Notes: generated from the letters alone by a model not told the origin. A DNA stretch of 64,000 bases from Acholeplasmatales bacterium (GCA_017441525.1 JAFRXJ010000045.1:1-64000); one strand, 5' to 3'; counted from the first letter of the stretch, positions 1 to 8,989 are shown. Program-made: numbers and translations.

Positions 1-140
1 GTCTTCGCCTTAGATTATTATTTAGTTTGAAATTAAACTTATAAATTGAACCGCCCATTGCCGAACGGCACGATGTGGTGGTGTGAGAGGGGATGGAGAA
101 TAAATATGAAAAAATATTTATTTTTCTACTCTACTCGATT
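1..140 (+). mobile_element. Group II intron, 3' end (domains V and VI)
   Basis: Positions 50-82 fold as a 33-nt domain V hairpin: ACCGCC pairs with GGTGGT, CAT with ATG, a two-base CG bulge follows, and TGCC-GAAC-GGCA is the tip. The following GTGTGAGAGG, an A/T-rich domain VI stem (about 94-128) and CTACTCGATT are typical of the 3' end of bacterial group II introns. Only the tail is in the window. An open frame reading VFALDYYLV then TGA (1-30) could be the end of the intron-encoded reverse transcriptase, but that is too short to judge. The exact 3' splice point is about 140, uncertain by a few bases. Confidence 0.85.
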
Positions 141-166
141 GATATATATTTAAAAAGTGATATACT
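139..166 (+). promoter_or_regulatory. Sigma-A promoter for the folate transporter gene
   Basis: TTGATA (139-144) and TATACT (161-166) are separated by 16 nt and lie just upstream of the THF riboswitch. The -35 box straddles the inferred intron/exon junction, so its first bases may come from the intron. Confidence 0.6.
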
Positions 167-186
167 AATAGAGTATTATTAAAATA

Positions 187-323
187 ACACAGAGTAGCAA
201 AATCGCGTAAAGTGCCATATCACGGGATGTTGGGTATGGACGAACACATTAGTGGCGGTGATTTTGCGCGTCCGCTGTAAATGTATTTTTTATAGCGGCT
301 TCTGATAATTTGGAGGCCTTTTT
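187..323 (+). promoter_or_regulatory. THF (tetrahydrofolate) riboswitch with expression platform
   Basis: The aptamer (about 187-280) has the class core AGAGTAG, CGCGTAAAGTG, GGGATGT, GGACGAA and GTCCGCT. P1 is ACAG 189-192 with CTGT 275-278. P2 is GCAAAATC 197-204 with GATTTTGC 260-267. P3 is CCATA with TATGG. A downstream hairpin (GGCTTC 298-303 with GAGGCC 313-318) buries the ribosome site GGAGG 312-316 and is followed by T5. CCGCT 272-276 can instead pair with AGCGG 294-298, which is incompatible with both P1 and the hairpin. Folate binding should therefore favour the hairpin and repress the transporter. Confidence 0.9.
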
Positions 324-326
324 ATT

Positions 327-1772
327 ATGGAAGAAAACAAAAAAGAAGAACCTATAGGTTCAGAAGAAATTATTGAAAATGAGGTAGAAAATAAAGATTA
401 TGATATATATCATATTTCTGAAAATAAAGAAAAAATACCTTATTTCAAAAAGGTAGTTCATGCCTTTAAAAAGGGATGGATTATCATTTTAATGATGACT
501 CTTATCGGAATACTTACAGGACTTGTAATAGCTGATAAAACTTATCATAAAAAATATCAAGAAGAAAATTATGTCGTCTTAAATTTTAGATACACAGAAG
601 AAGCTGATTTATCTGATTTTAACTACAAAGACATCATAAGCCAATCAAATATTGAAAGATGTAAAAAGCTAACTAAGAGTTTAGAGACTGGTTCAGCTTT
701 AAAAACTTATCAATATGTTGAAATTGAAGATGGAAGTATTAATATAGTTAAGAATAAAGATTCATATACTATTAAAGCAAGCCCTGATTCTTTTAATGTG
801 TCAGCTGATGGTACCTATAATGATTCAGCCGCAAAAGGCTTTTTAAAGCATTTAACATTACTTCCTTTTATATCTGATGAAGAAATAGAAGCACATTCTA
901 AAATATCAGAAAAAGTAGGTCATGATGTATTTAAGGTATTTGATAAAACATATTATGAAGAAAATTCATTAGATGAAAATAAAAAAATTATCATTGAATA
1001 TGCTAATCCTGATGCAGTAAATCTTAATAAAGAAGATAAGATTAACTACTTTAGAAACTGGATAATGTATTTCACTTTAGGATTCATTTTAATATCTTTG
1101 ATATTACTTATTGTTTTAGCAGCATTTATTGATAAGATTGTTGTTAGAGAATATGATAATAAAAACATCTATAGAACACCATTTCATTTATCATTTTTTA
1201 ATGGTTCATTAAAAGCATTTAAAGATATTAAATCTTTAGTAATAATGTCATTATTACTTGCAGCAGTAATGGTATGTAAATTTATACCAATCCCATCTGG
1301 CTTTGGTGAGTTAGGAATAGGATTTGGATTCTTATTTTTAGCAACTGCCTGTATGTTATTTGGACCATATCCAGCTCTAGTAATAGGCCTATTAAGTGAT
1401 GTTATAGGATATATGATAAAACCTGATGGAATGTTCTTTATTGGATATACATTCCAAGCAATGCTAGCATGCTTTGCATATTCTTTATGCCTACATAAAA
1501 CATATGTAACATTTACAAGATGCTTTATCGCAAGAGTAATAGTAAATTTAGTATGTAATGTAATAATTGGTGGTATAAGCTGGGGTATTATATCTAAATT
1601 TAATGTAGATCAAACAATAACTTATATTTTAACAACATCTCTTCCTAAAAATTTAGTATATTTATTACCTCAATCACTAGTATTATTTATTGTATTAAAG
1701 GCAATACTAAGACCTGTATCCGCATTTAATTTAGCTGATGAAAAAATTGCTAAAACTGTTTCATTATTTTAA
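327..1772 (+). CDS. FolT-like ECF folate-transporter S component with an extra N-terminal membrane domain
   Basis: The last ~175 residues (about 305-480) are a hydrophobic ECF S-component, with the stretch DVIGYMIKPDGMFFIGYTF at ~357-375 resembling FolT. S components bind the vitamin and work with a shared EcfT/EcfA module, which is not encoded here. The first 300 residues are unusual: an acidic cytoplasmic start, a membrane helix at ~49-69, a polar ~170-residue external domain and a second helix at ~243-268. This Wzz-like helix-domain-helix layout makes the protein 481 aa, against under 200 aa for ordinary S components. The THF riboswitch directly upstream independently supports folate as substrate. 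The start has GGAGG 10 nt upstream. The N-terminal domain's function is unknown. Confidence 0.85.
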   Translation: MEENKKEEPIGSEEIIENEVENKDYDIYHISENKEKIPYFKKVVHAFKKGWIIILMMTLIGILTGLVIADKTYHKKYQEENYVVLNFRYTEEADLSDFNYKDIISQSNIERCKKLTKSLETGSALKTYQYVEIEDGSINIVKNKDSYTIKASPDSFNVSADGTYNDSAAKGFLKHLTLLPFISDEEIEAHSKISEKVGHDVFKVFDKTYYEENSLDENKKIIIEYANPDAVNLNKEDKINYFRNWIMYFTLGFILISLILLIVLAAFIDKIVVREYDNKNIYRTPFHLSFFNGSLKAFKDIKSLVIMSLLLAAVMVCKFIPIPSGFGELGIGFGFLFLATACMLFGPYPALVIGLLSDVIGYMIKPDGMFFIGYTFQAMLACFAYSLCLHKTYVTFTRCFIARVIVNLVCNVIIGGISWGIISKFNVDQTITYILTTSLPKNLVYLLPQSLVLFIVLKAILRPVSAFNLADEKIAKTVSLF

Positions 1773-1817
1773 TTAATATATATTGTAAAATATATATAAA
1801 AATTGTATAATTTTAAT

Positions 1818-1899
1818 TGTCATAAAGATGGTATGAGAGGCAAGCTCTGTGATTACCAAGCAACCTATTAAATTAGGTGCTAAAGCTTGATTGATGGCA
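1818..1899 (+). promoter_or_regulatory. SAM riboswitch (SAM-I/SAM-IV superfamily)
   Basis: The core AAGCAACC, a short CCTA/TAGG helix, then GGTGCTAAA is the hallmark junction of the SAM-I clan. P1 is TGTCAT 1818-1823 with ATGGCA 1894-1899. P2 is short, so a SAM-I/IV variant is possible. The 3' strand of P1 also forms an antiterminator, GATGGC 1893-1898 with GCCATC 1915-1920, so SAM binding should release GCCATC for the terminator. metK lies in the same downstream operon, which fits feedback by SAM. Confidence 0.75.
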
Positions 1900-1914
1900 A
1901 AATAAGATTATTAT

Positions 1915-1941
1915 GCCATCCCTAGGGATGGCTTTTATTTT
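1915..1941 (+). terminator. Riboswitch-controlled intrinsic terminator
   Basis: GCCATCC 1915-1921 pairs with GGATGGC 1926-1932 and is followed by TTTTATTTT. It is mutually exclusive with the antiterminator that uses 1893-1898. Confidence 0.8.
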
Positions 1942-1955
1942 GAGGGAGGGATAAA

Positions 1956-4283
1956 ATGATTGCTAAAGTAATAGTCGACATCAAAAACAAGCAAGTAAAC
2001 AGATCATTTGATTATCTTATCCCCTCATATTTAAATGACATTATAAAAGTTGGTATTAGAGTTAAAGTTCCATTTGGAAAGCTAATAAGAACTGGATATG
2101 TAATAGATATTAAAGAATCTACTGAAAGTAAAAAAGAATTAAAAGAGATTATTGATACAATAGATGTTAAAAGATTATTAAATGAAGAATTCATAAATAT
2201 TGCTAAATATATTGCTGAAAATAATTTCACATTCTACGCTACAGCACTAGATCAAATGATTCCTACAGCCTTAAAGGTTAAATATCAAAAGATTGCGAGA
2301 GTAATAGATAAAAATCTATTAAGTGATGAGTTAAAAGAAATATTTAAATCTAGATCAGAATTAATTATTGATAATCAACCAGAAGATAAAAGAAAAATCA
2401 TTTATCAAAATATTGATAATAAGAATTTAATATTAGATACAAGAATAACTCAAAAGAGAAATGAAAAATATGAAGAATTCGTTCATTTTAATGAAATTGA
2501 AGTTAATCTCAAATCACCAAAACAAAAAGGATTATATAATTATTTATCTGAATTATCAGAAGATATATCTTTAGATTTATTAATTTCAGATTCAGGCTAT
2601 TCTAAAAATATAATTAAATCTTTAGAAGAAGCTGGATGTGTTTTAATCTATAAAAAAGAAATCATAGAAGAAAATATTAATGTTATAACTGATAATAAAA
2701 AGCTAGTTTTAAATAAAAAACAAAAAGAAGTAATAAATGAGATTGATATGAATAAGTATTATGCTTATTTATTACATGGTGTTACAGGTTCAGGTAAAAC
2801 ATTAGTTTATATGGATTTAATATCAAAATGTATTGATAACAATAAGGGTGCAATAATGCTTGTCCCTGAAATATCATTAACACCTCAAATCACAATGCTA
2901 TTTAAAAAAAGATTTGGAAATTCTATAGCTATCTTACATTCAAGATTATCAATAGCTGAAAAATATAATGAATGGAAAAAGATTATTAATAATGAAGTAA
3001 AAATAGTTGTAGGTGCTAGATCTGCCATATTCGCACCTATTAATGATTTAGGAATTATCATTATAGATGAATGTCATGAAACATCATATAAACAAATGAA
3101 TAATCCTAAATATGATACTAAAGAGATTGCTTCACTTAGAGCTAAAAATTTTAATTGCCCTTTAGTACTTGGTAGTGCAACTCCTGATGTATGTGATTAT
3201 TTTTTAGCAATTAATAATGAATATAAATTATTAGAACTTCCCGAAAGAGCTAATGGTAAAAAGCTTTCAGAATCTATTATAGTAGATATGACTGAAGAAT
3301 TAAAAAAAGGAAATAGAACTATATTTTCTGATGTATTAAGAGAAGAAATAATTAATACATATAAAAGACATGAACAATCTATTCTATTTTTAAATAGAAG
3401 AGGATATTCTTCATTTGTAATGTGTAGAAATTGCGGTGAATCTATTAAATGCCCTCATTGTGATGCATCACTTACATATCATAAAAAAACTAATATGTTA
3501 TCATGCCATTATTGTGGATTTAAAATGTCAAATCCATCAACTTGCCCTAATTGTGGAAGTGATAAAATTAGATTTGTTGGAAATGGTACAGAAAAAATAT
3601 TAGAAGAAGTAAATAAAATATTACCTGAAGCAAGAGCTTTAAGAATTGATTTAGATACTGTAGGAAAAATTTCTGATTATGAAAATGCTTATAGCATATT
3701 TAAAAATCATGAGGCAGATATTTTAATTGGAACTCAAATGATAACTAAGGGCTTAGATTTTGATGATGTAACTCTTGTTGGAGTAATAAATGCTGATATA
3801 GCACTTCAATACCCATCATTTGACGCATCTATGGTGGCATTTAACCTAATAGAACAGGTATCAGGTAGAGCCGGAAGAGCTAAAAAGGATGGAAAAATAA
3901 TAATCCAAACATATAGCCCTAATAACTTTGTTATTAAATCTGCAGCTAAACATGATTACTTATCTTTTTATAATTATGAAATAGAAAGAAGAAAGCTTCA
4001 AAAGCTTCCTCCATTCTCATCATTAATTGAATTAATGATTGAATCAAAAGATTGTAATTTCGCTTATGAAGAAGCAAAAAAGATAGCTAAGAAATTAAAA
4101 GAAGTTTCAAAGGATGATAATGTTTTAGGTCCTGCAGAAGCACCATTATTTAAGAAAAATGATATTTTTAGATTTGTTATAACGATATTAGCTGATAGTG
4201 ATATATTATTAGAAGAAATAAATAATATATATCCAATCTATCAAAATGATAAAAATATAACTGTTAATATCACAAGATATTAA
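1956..4283 (+). CDS. priA: Primosomal protein N' (replication restart helicase PriA)
   Basis: This is a superfamily 2 helicase that recognises stalled forks and reloads the replicative helicase. Walker A GVTGSGKT is at ~274-281, the DExH box DECH at ~370-373, and a paired zinc-binding insert with eight cysteines (CRNCG, CPHC, CHYC, CPNC) at ~490-545, as in PriA. Length (775 aa) is normal. GGGAGGG sits 7 nt before the ATG. It is first in the SAM-riboswitch operon and is followed by fmt after 11 nt, a gene order common in Firmicutes. Confidence 0.97.
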   Translation: MIAKVIVDIKNKQVNRSFDYLIPSYLNDIIKVGIRVKVPFGKLIRTGYVIDIKESTESKKELKEIIDTIDVKRLLNEEFINIAKYIAENNFTFYATALDQMIPTALKVKYQKIARVIDKNLLSDELKEIFKSRSELIIDNQPEDKRKIIYQNIDNKNLILDTRITQKRNEKYEEFVHFNEIEVNLKSPKQKGLYNYLSELSEDISLDLLISDSGYSKNIIKSLEEAGCVLIYKKEIIEENINVITDNKKLVLNKKQKEVINEIDMNKYYAYLLHGVTGSGKTLVYMDLISKCIDNNKGAIMLVPEISLTPQITMLFKKRFGNSIAILHSRLSIAEKYNEWKKIINNEVKIVVGARSAIFAPINDLGIIIIDECHETSYKQMNNPKYDTKEIASLRAKNFNCPLVLGSATPDVCDYFLAINNEYKLLELPERANGKKLSESIIVDMTEELKKGNRTIFSDVLREEIINTYKRHEQSILFLNRRGYSSFVMCRNCGESIKCPHCDASLTYHKKTNMLSCHYCGFKMSNPSTCPNCGSDKIRFVGNGTEKILEEVNKILPEARALRIDLDTVGKISDYENAYSIFKNHEADILIGTQMITKGLDFDDVTLVGVINADIALQYPSFDASMVAFNLIEQVSGRAGRAKKDGKIIIQTYSPNNFVIKSAAKHDYLSFYNYEIERRKLQKLPPFSSLIELMIESKDCNFAYEEAKKIAKKLKEVSKDDNVLGPAEAPLFKKNDIFRFVITILADSDILLEEINNIYPIYQNDKNITVNITRY

Positions 4284-4294
4284 AGGAGGTTAAT

Positions 4295-5221
4295 ATGAAA
4301 ATAATATTTTTAGGAACTCCAGAATTCGCAGTAGGTATTCTTGATTCATTAAATAAAAAATATGAGATAGCTTTAGTTATATCTCAACCAAATAGAATGA
4401 AAAAGAAAAATCAAATTATTGAAACACCTGTTGCTAAATTTGCAAACGAAAATAATTTAAAATTAATTCAACCTGAATCTATTAAAGATTATGCAGATGA
4501 AATTATTTCATATAATGCTGATGTATTAATTACGGCAGCTTATGGTCAATATATTCCATCTAAGATCTTAAACGCATTTAAATATAAATTAAATGTTCAT
4601 GGATCACTTTTACCTAAACATAGAGGTGGTGCCCCTATTCAAAGAGCCTTAATGGAAGGTGATGAATATACTGGCGTTACAATAATGGAAATGGCTAAAA
4701 AACTAGATGCAGGAAAAATGTATGCTAAACAAGTATACAAAATAGAAAATGATGATAATTCTTCGTCTCTATTTAAAAAATTATCTGTTATTGGTGCAAA
4801 GCTTTTAATTGATACATTACCTGATATTTTATCTAATAAGAATCTAGGTGAAGCTCAAAATGAAGCAGAGGCTACATATTCAGCTAATATTTCAAAAGAG
4901 GAAGAAGAAATTAAATTAGATAATAATGCGAAAGACATTATAAATCAAATTAGAGGTCTATCTTACGAACCAGGTGCTTATATAAATTGTAATGGCACAA
5001 AGCTTAAGGTATATAAGGCTGAAATAAATAATGTAGCATCTAATACAAAGCCTGGTACTGTAATATCTATTAAAAAGGGTATTACAATTATGACTTTAGA
5101 TAAGCCAATTAATTTATTAGAGGTTCAAATGCCTGGTAAGAATATTATTAGTGCTAAAGATTTCTCTAATGGTCAAAAGATTTTTACAGAAGGTATGATA
5201 ATATCTAGTGAAAATAAGTAG
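4295..5221 (+). CDS. fmt: Methionyl-tRNA formyltransferase
   Basis: It transfers a formyl group from 10-formyl-THF to initiator Met-tRNA. The N-terminal formyltransferase fold carries LNVHGSLLPKHRGGAP at ~99-114 (catalytic Asn and His) and the Asp of KLDAGKM at ~145. The C-terminal ~100 residues form the tRNA-binding barrel. The 308-aa length is typical. AAAGGAGG precedes the ATG. It links the two metabolites sensed nearby: it consumes a folate cofactor (THF riboswitch upstream) and lies in the SAM-controlled methionine operon. Confidence 0.97.
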   Translation: MKIIFLGTPEFAVGILDSLNKKYEIALVISQPNRMKKKNQIIETPVAKFANENNLKLIQPESIKDYADEIISYNADVLITAAYGQYIPSKILNAFKYKLNVHGSLLPKHRGGAPIQRALMEGDEYTGVTIMEMAKKLDAGKMYAKQVYKIENDDNSSSLFKKLSVIGAKLLIDTLPDILSNKNLGEAQNEAEATYSANISKEEEEIKLDNNAKDIINQIRGLSYEPGAYINCNGTKLKVYKAEINNVASNTKPGTVISIKKGITIMTLDKPINLLEVQMPGKNIISAKDFSNGQKIFTEGMIISSENK

Positions 5222-5258
5222 TTAATATGATAAAATCATATTTAGTGAGGTGATATTT

Positions 5259-6587
5259 TTGTCTTTTTTTGATTCAATTAAGAATAAATTAAAAACTAAA
5301 TTAAAAAATAACACCTTTTTTACTAAGCAATTTGGATTTGAGACAGGAGTAGATGTTACAAATGATAACCAAGTATTATACAGAAAAAATACCGTTATTA
5401 AAAACATAATATTCTTATCGAATATTTTCTATACTATTGTCTTTTTCCTTGTCGCATTAGGAGAACCAAGTGACTGGTCAACATGGGTTTTGGCAGCACT
5501 ATTATTCCCAGTAACATTCATTGTCAACAGTACCCTAAAGAAACTAATTAAAAAGGGACCTGAAGATAATATGAGCCAGCTTATAGCCATGTATGTTGCC
5601 TGTTTTTATTTATTCCTATCTGCGATAATTGTCTATATTAAGCTTCATTATAAATATATAGATTCCAATCCATATTTTATGGAAGCTGGATATTGTCTTT
5701 TATATTATTCACTTGCAATCTGTGCATTCTACCAAGATAAGAAGTTATTAAAGAATATCTTCTTATGGGTATTTATAATAGTGACAATCCTACATTTACT
5801 TATTACGTATAATATCTTTGAAACAATTAATAATTCTCCTTCAATGTGGGATTTCATAAAATCATATTTCGTGTCGAAGGAATTTAGAGATATTATATTA
5901 AGATCGGTATTACTAGTCTTATATATGATGGTTTTATATATTTATGTATCAATGGCATCATATATGCAAGAAGAAAGAAAAAAAGAATTAATGAAGCGTC
6001 GTGAGGTACAAGAAGATTTTACAAATGTAGTTACTAAAATCTTTGATGTTACCTTATCTACAAATAATATGTCTGATGAAGAAAAGAAGAATGTTTTAAC
6101 TATCGCAACTATGTCTAAAAAGCTAGCATCTTTATTATCATTAGACGTAAAAAAATGTGAAGAAATATATAATATTTCTAAAATACATATTGATAATAAT
6201 CTTAATTTTTCACAATCTAATAATTTATCAGAGGATGAAAAATTTGAATCACTTAGAAAACAAACTGAATTAGGATCATTAATGATATCAAGATATCAAT
6301 TATCTAGAAAGTGCGAAGACATAGTACGTGCCGCACTAGAAGGTTCAGATTCTGATTCATTTAAAGAAGATATTAGAAAGATACAAAATAATATTGAATC
6401 TGAAATCATATTAATTTGTGAATTATATGTAACTATGAGAAGTGTTAAATCTTATAAGAGACCATATAATCATCAAAAGGCAATTCAATTTATGGAAAAT
6501 CAATGTAAGGTATATTTTGATTCAATGTTATTCGAAAGATTTATTAGATTCGCTTCAGACTTTGAAGCTATCTATGATGAGATTTAG
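5259..6587 (+). CDS. Polytopic membrane protein with a degenerate HD-GYP-like cytoplasmic domain
   Basis: I choose TTG 5259 because AGGTGA (5248-5253) is then 5 nt upstream; the GTG at 5250 would lie inside that site. About six or seven membrane helices span residues 45-235, followed by a ~200-residue cytoplasmic part. Its end, with RPYNHQKAIQFM and a later FDSMLFERF, matches the layout of HD-GYP phosphodiesterase domains (RPYR..eA, FDP.lv..F). The metal ligands are not intact: the expected HD reads HID, and no HHE or GYP motif is present. It is therefore probably a non-catalytic sensor or scaffold. Family assignment is inference from pattern. Confidence 0.6.
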   Translation: MSFFDSIKNKLKTKLKNNTFFTKQFGFETGVDVTNDNQVLYRKNTVIKNIIFLSNIFYTIVFFLVALGEPSDWSTWVLAALLFPVTFIVNSTLKKLIKKGPEDNMSQLIAMYVACFYLFLSAIIVYIKLHYKYIDSNPYFMEAGYCLLYYSLAICAFYQDKKLLKNIFLWVFIIVTILHLLITYNIFETINNSPSMWDFIKSYFVSKEFRDIILRSVLLVLYMMVLYIYVSMASYMQEERKKELMKRREVQEDFTNVVTKIFDVTLSTNNMSDEEKKNVLTIATMSKKLASLLSLDVKKCEEIYNISKIHIDNNLNFSQSNNLSEDEKFESLRKQTELGSLMISRYQLSRKCEDIVRAALEGSDSDSFKEDIRKIQNNIESEIILICELYVTMRSVKSYKRPYNHQKAIQFMENQCKVYFDSMLFERFIRFASDFEAIYDEI

Positions 6588-6596
6588 GAGATATTT

Positions 6597-6842
6597 ATGG
6601 AATATAAATATAAAACAAGTGGAACTTGTAGTACTTTAATTAATTTCACGTTAGATGAAAACAATAAAGTACATAATGTAAGCTTTTTGGGTGGCTGTAA
6701 TGGAAACCTAAAGGCTATATCAAAATTAGTAGAAGGTATGGACGCAAGTAAAGTAATAGAAATACTTGAAGGAAATACCTGTGGATTTAAAAAGACAAGC
6801 TGTGCAGATCAGCTTGCCAAAGCATTAAAAGAAAGGATTTAA
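6597..6842 (+). CDS. TSCPD-domain small protein (TIGR03905-like)
   Basis: This 81-residue protein has four cysteines: one in SGTCST, one in GGCNGN, and NTCG followed by [10 protein letters not shown] at the C-terminus, the TSCPD signature. The family is short, often stand-alone, and of unknown biochemical role; metal or Fe-S binding is often suspected from the cysteines. TAGGAG precedes the ATG, and it is 4 nt upstream of metK, so the two are co-translated from the SAM-regulated operon. Confidence 0.85.
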   Translation: MEYKYKTSGTCSTLINFTLDENNKVHNVSFLGGCNGNLKAISKLVEGMDASKVIEILEGNTCGFKKTSCADQLAKALKERI

Positions 6843-6846
6843 GAAG

Positions 6847-8001
6847 ATGAGAAGATTTTTTACATCAGAATCAGTAACTGAAGGACATCCTGATAAGATT
6901 GCTGATCAAATTAGTGACGCTATATTAGATGATATTTTAAAACATGACCCAAATGGTAGAGTAGCTTGTGAAACTATTTGTACAACTGGTATGGTTATGG
7001 TTTTTGGTGAGGTTACAACTACTCACTATGTTGACTTACAAAAGATTGTAAGAGATACAGTTAAAGAAATTGGATATGTAAGAGGTAAATTTGGATTTGA
7101 TGCCGATAATCTAGCAGTATTATCTGCCATAGATCCACAATCACCAGATATCGCAATGGGTGTTGATGAATCTAAAAATCACGAACAAGGTGCCGGAGAT
7201 CAAGGTATCATGTTTGGATTTGCATGTGATGAAACAAAAGAATATATGCCTTTAGCTATCACGTTAGCCCATAAGCTAGCAAAGAGATTAACTGAAGTTA
7301 GAAAGAATGGTACCTTAGATTATTTAAGACCAGATGGAAAGACTCAGGTTACAGTTGAATATAATGATGATAATACAATTAAAAGAATTGATACTATCTT
7401 AATTTCAACACAACACTCACCAAAGGTTAGTATGGATAAGCTTTCTGCTGATATTAAAAAGGAAGTAGTTGAATATGTAGTTCCAAAGGAATTAATCGAT
7501 TCAGAAACTAAATTCTTATTTAACCCAACAGGAAGATTCGTAATCGGTGGTCCTGCAGGAGATTCAGGCTTAACAGGAAGAAAGATTATTGTAGATACTT
7601 ATGGTGGAGCTGCCTGTCATGGGGGTGGAGCATTCTCTGGAAAGGATCCATCAAAGGTTGATAGATCAGCATCATATATGGCAAGATATATCGCTAAAAA
7701 TATTGTTGCGGCAGGACTTTGTAAAAAATGCCAAATTCAAGTATCATATGCAATTGGTGTAGCTAAGCCTACAAGTGTATTAGTTGATACATTTGGTACA
7801 GCTAAGGTATCAGAAGAAAAGATTCAAGATAAGGTATTAGAATTATTTGATTTAACACCAAAAGGTATTATTACAACTCTTGATTTAAAAAGACCTATCT
7901 ATAAACAAACAGCTGCCTATGGACATTTTGGAAGAGATGACCTAGATCTTCCATGGGAAAAGCTTGATAAGGTTGATGAATTAAAAAAATTATTAAATTA
8001 A
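6847..8001 (+). CDS. metK: S-adenosylmethionine synthetase
   Basis: It makes SAM from methionine and ATP. Motifs include the N-terminal [15 protein letters not shown] (ATP and metal binding), [10 protein letters not shown] at ~115-124, and the glycine-rich [17 protein letters not shown] near 260. The 384-aa length is standard. This is the gene that explains the SAM-type riboswitch at 1818-1899, about 5 kb upstream with no strong terminator in between. The ribosome site AAAGGA overlaps the end of the preceding gene. Confidence 0.98.
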   Translation: MRRFFTSESVTEGHPDKIADQISDAILDDILKHDPNGRVACETICTTGMVMVFGEVTTTHYVDLQKIVRDTVKEIGYVRGKFGFDADNLAVLSAIDPQSPDIAMGVDESKNHEQGAGDQGIMFGFACDETKEYMPLAITLAHKLAKRLTEVRKNGTLDYLRPDGKTQVTVEYNDDNTIKRIDTILISTQHSPKVSMDKLSADIKKEVVEYVVPKELIDSETKFLFNPTGRFVIGGPAGDSGLTGRKIIVDTYGGAACHGGGAFSGKDPSKVDRSASYMARYIAKNIVAAGLCKKCQIQVSYAIGVAKPTSVLVDTFGTAKVSEEKIQDKVLELFDLTPKGIITTLDLKRPIYKQTAAYGHFGRDDLDLPWEKLDKVDELKKLLN

Positions 8002-8013
8002 TGGAGTAGATAT

Positions 8014-8487
8014 ATGGTTAGATATGCTACCATAAATGATTTAGATGAAATCATGGAGATGCTAATCCAATGTAAAATGGAAATGCATAAGAGAAAATTA
8101 AATATGTGGGACGCAAATTATCCAACCAGACAAACTATTATTGATGATATTAATTCTAATAACTCAATAGTATGTATCTATGAGGATAGAATTGTATCCT
8201 TTTTAGTATATTATCCTATGAAGACTGATAAATATGAAAAATATTATAAGAATCATGATAATTTCTGTTTGATTCAAAGAGTAATGGTTCATCCTGATTT
8301 TAGAAGAATGGGCTTTGCTCAAGAGATATTATTATTTGTCGAAACATTAGGATTTAAAAGTATTAGATTACTTACAAGAAATACAAATACATATTCAGTA
8401 AATTTATATAACAAGCTAGGTTATAATGTTGTCAAGGAGGAAGTAAAAGACACCGTTGTAATGCAATCTTGTGAAAAAATATTATAA
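8014..8487 (+). CDS. GNAT-family N-acetyltransferase
   Basis: This single-domain 157-aa GNAT protein has RVMVHPDFRRMGFAQEIL at ~90-107, the acetyl-CoA pyrophosphate-binding motif (R-x-x-G-x-A), and a terminal NTYSVNLYNKLGYNV motif. The substrate cannot be inferred. It is the last gene of the SAM-regulated operon, ending just before an intrinsic terminator. TGGAG is present upstream of the ATG. Confidence 0.85.
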   Translation: MVRYATINDLDEIMEMLIQCKMEMHKRKLNMWDANYPTRQTIIDDINSNNSIVCIYEDRIVSFLVYYPMKTDKYEKYYKNHDNFCLIQRVMVHPDFRRMGFAQEILLFVETLGFKSIRLLTRNTNTYSVNLYNKLGYNVVKEEVKDTVVMQSCEKIL

Positions 8488-8492
8488 AAAGT

Positions 8493-8524
8493 GAAGAATT
8501 TTTCAAATTCTTCCTTTTTTTTGA
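8493..8524 (+). terminator. Intrinsic terminator of the priA-metK operon
   Basis: GAAGAATT (8493-8500) pairs with AATTCTTC (8506-8513), followed by an eight-T tract. It ends the operon and rules out a translation start at 8491 for the next gene. Confidence 0.85.
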
Positions 8525-8531
8525 CTATTAT

Positions 8532-8550
8532 TATAGTGGAGGGCACTATA
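8532..8550 (+). promoter_or_regulatory. Perfect hairpin presenting the ribosome-binding site in its loop
   Basis: TATAGTG (8532-8538) and CACTATA (8544-8550) form a perfect 7-bp stem. The loop GAGGG is the only Shine-Dalgarno sequence before the ATG at 8551. As DNA it could equally be an operator. Confidence 0.6.
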
Positions 8551-8925
8551 ATGAGATGTGTAATATGTAATGATTTATTTTTTATTAAAAGGAATATCTT
8601 AGAACTATTCCATACCCAAAAGGAATACATTTGTAACAGATGTTATAAAAGATATCCAATCAATTTAAGATATGAAGCAATTCAACTTGAAAAATATAAT
8701 TGCGTCATATTATCAATGTTTAAAAAAACAGAAAGAATTGAATATAATGGTTTTTATAAAGAGTACTCAAAACTCTTTATAGCAAATATGCATAGAAAAG
8801 GATTTAAAGCCTTATTTTTTAATCATATAAGACTAAATGATGAAACATTAGAGGTGTTTGATGCTTACTCAAAGCTTTTAAGAAGCGACATTATAATTTT
8901 ATGCTTAAGTATCATAGATGAATAA
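8551..8925 (+). CDS. ComFC-like zinc-finger remnant without phosphoribosyltransferase domain
   Basis: The first 40 residues (MRCVICNDLFF, then ICNRCYKRY) form the two-CxxC zinc finger found at the start of ComFC competence proteins. The remaining ~85 residues lack the PRPP-binding loop and the rest of the phosphoribosyltransferase fold, so the protein is 124 aa against ~220 aa for ComFC. Position supports this: comFC, hpf and secA are neighbours in many Firmicutes. I choose ATG 8551 with GAGGG in the hairpin loop upstream. The gene is intact, so it may keep a DNA- or protein-binding role, but function is unknown. Confidence 0.6.
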   Translation: MRCVICNDLFFIKRNILELFHTQKEYICNRCYKRYPINLRYEAIQLEKYNCVILSMFKKTERIEYNGFYKEYSKLFIANMHRKGFKALFFNHIRLNDETLEVFDAYSKLLRSDIIILCLSIIDE

Positions 8926-8941
8926 TAATATTCATTATTAA

Positions 8942-8970
8942 TTGAAAAAAATAATAAATGTTGCTATAAT
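8942..8970 (+). promoter_or_regulatory. Strong sigma-A promoter of hpf
   Basis: TTGAAA (8942-8947), exactly 17 nt, then TATAAT (8965-8970) preceded by TG at the extended -10 position. The start at 8990 follows about 20 nt later. Confidence 0.85.
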
Positions 8971-8989
8971 AAGGGTAGAGGTGAGCTAT

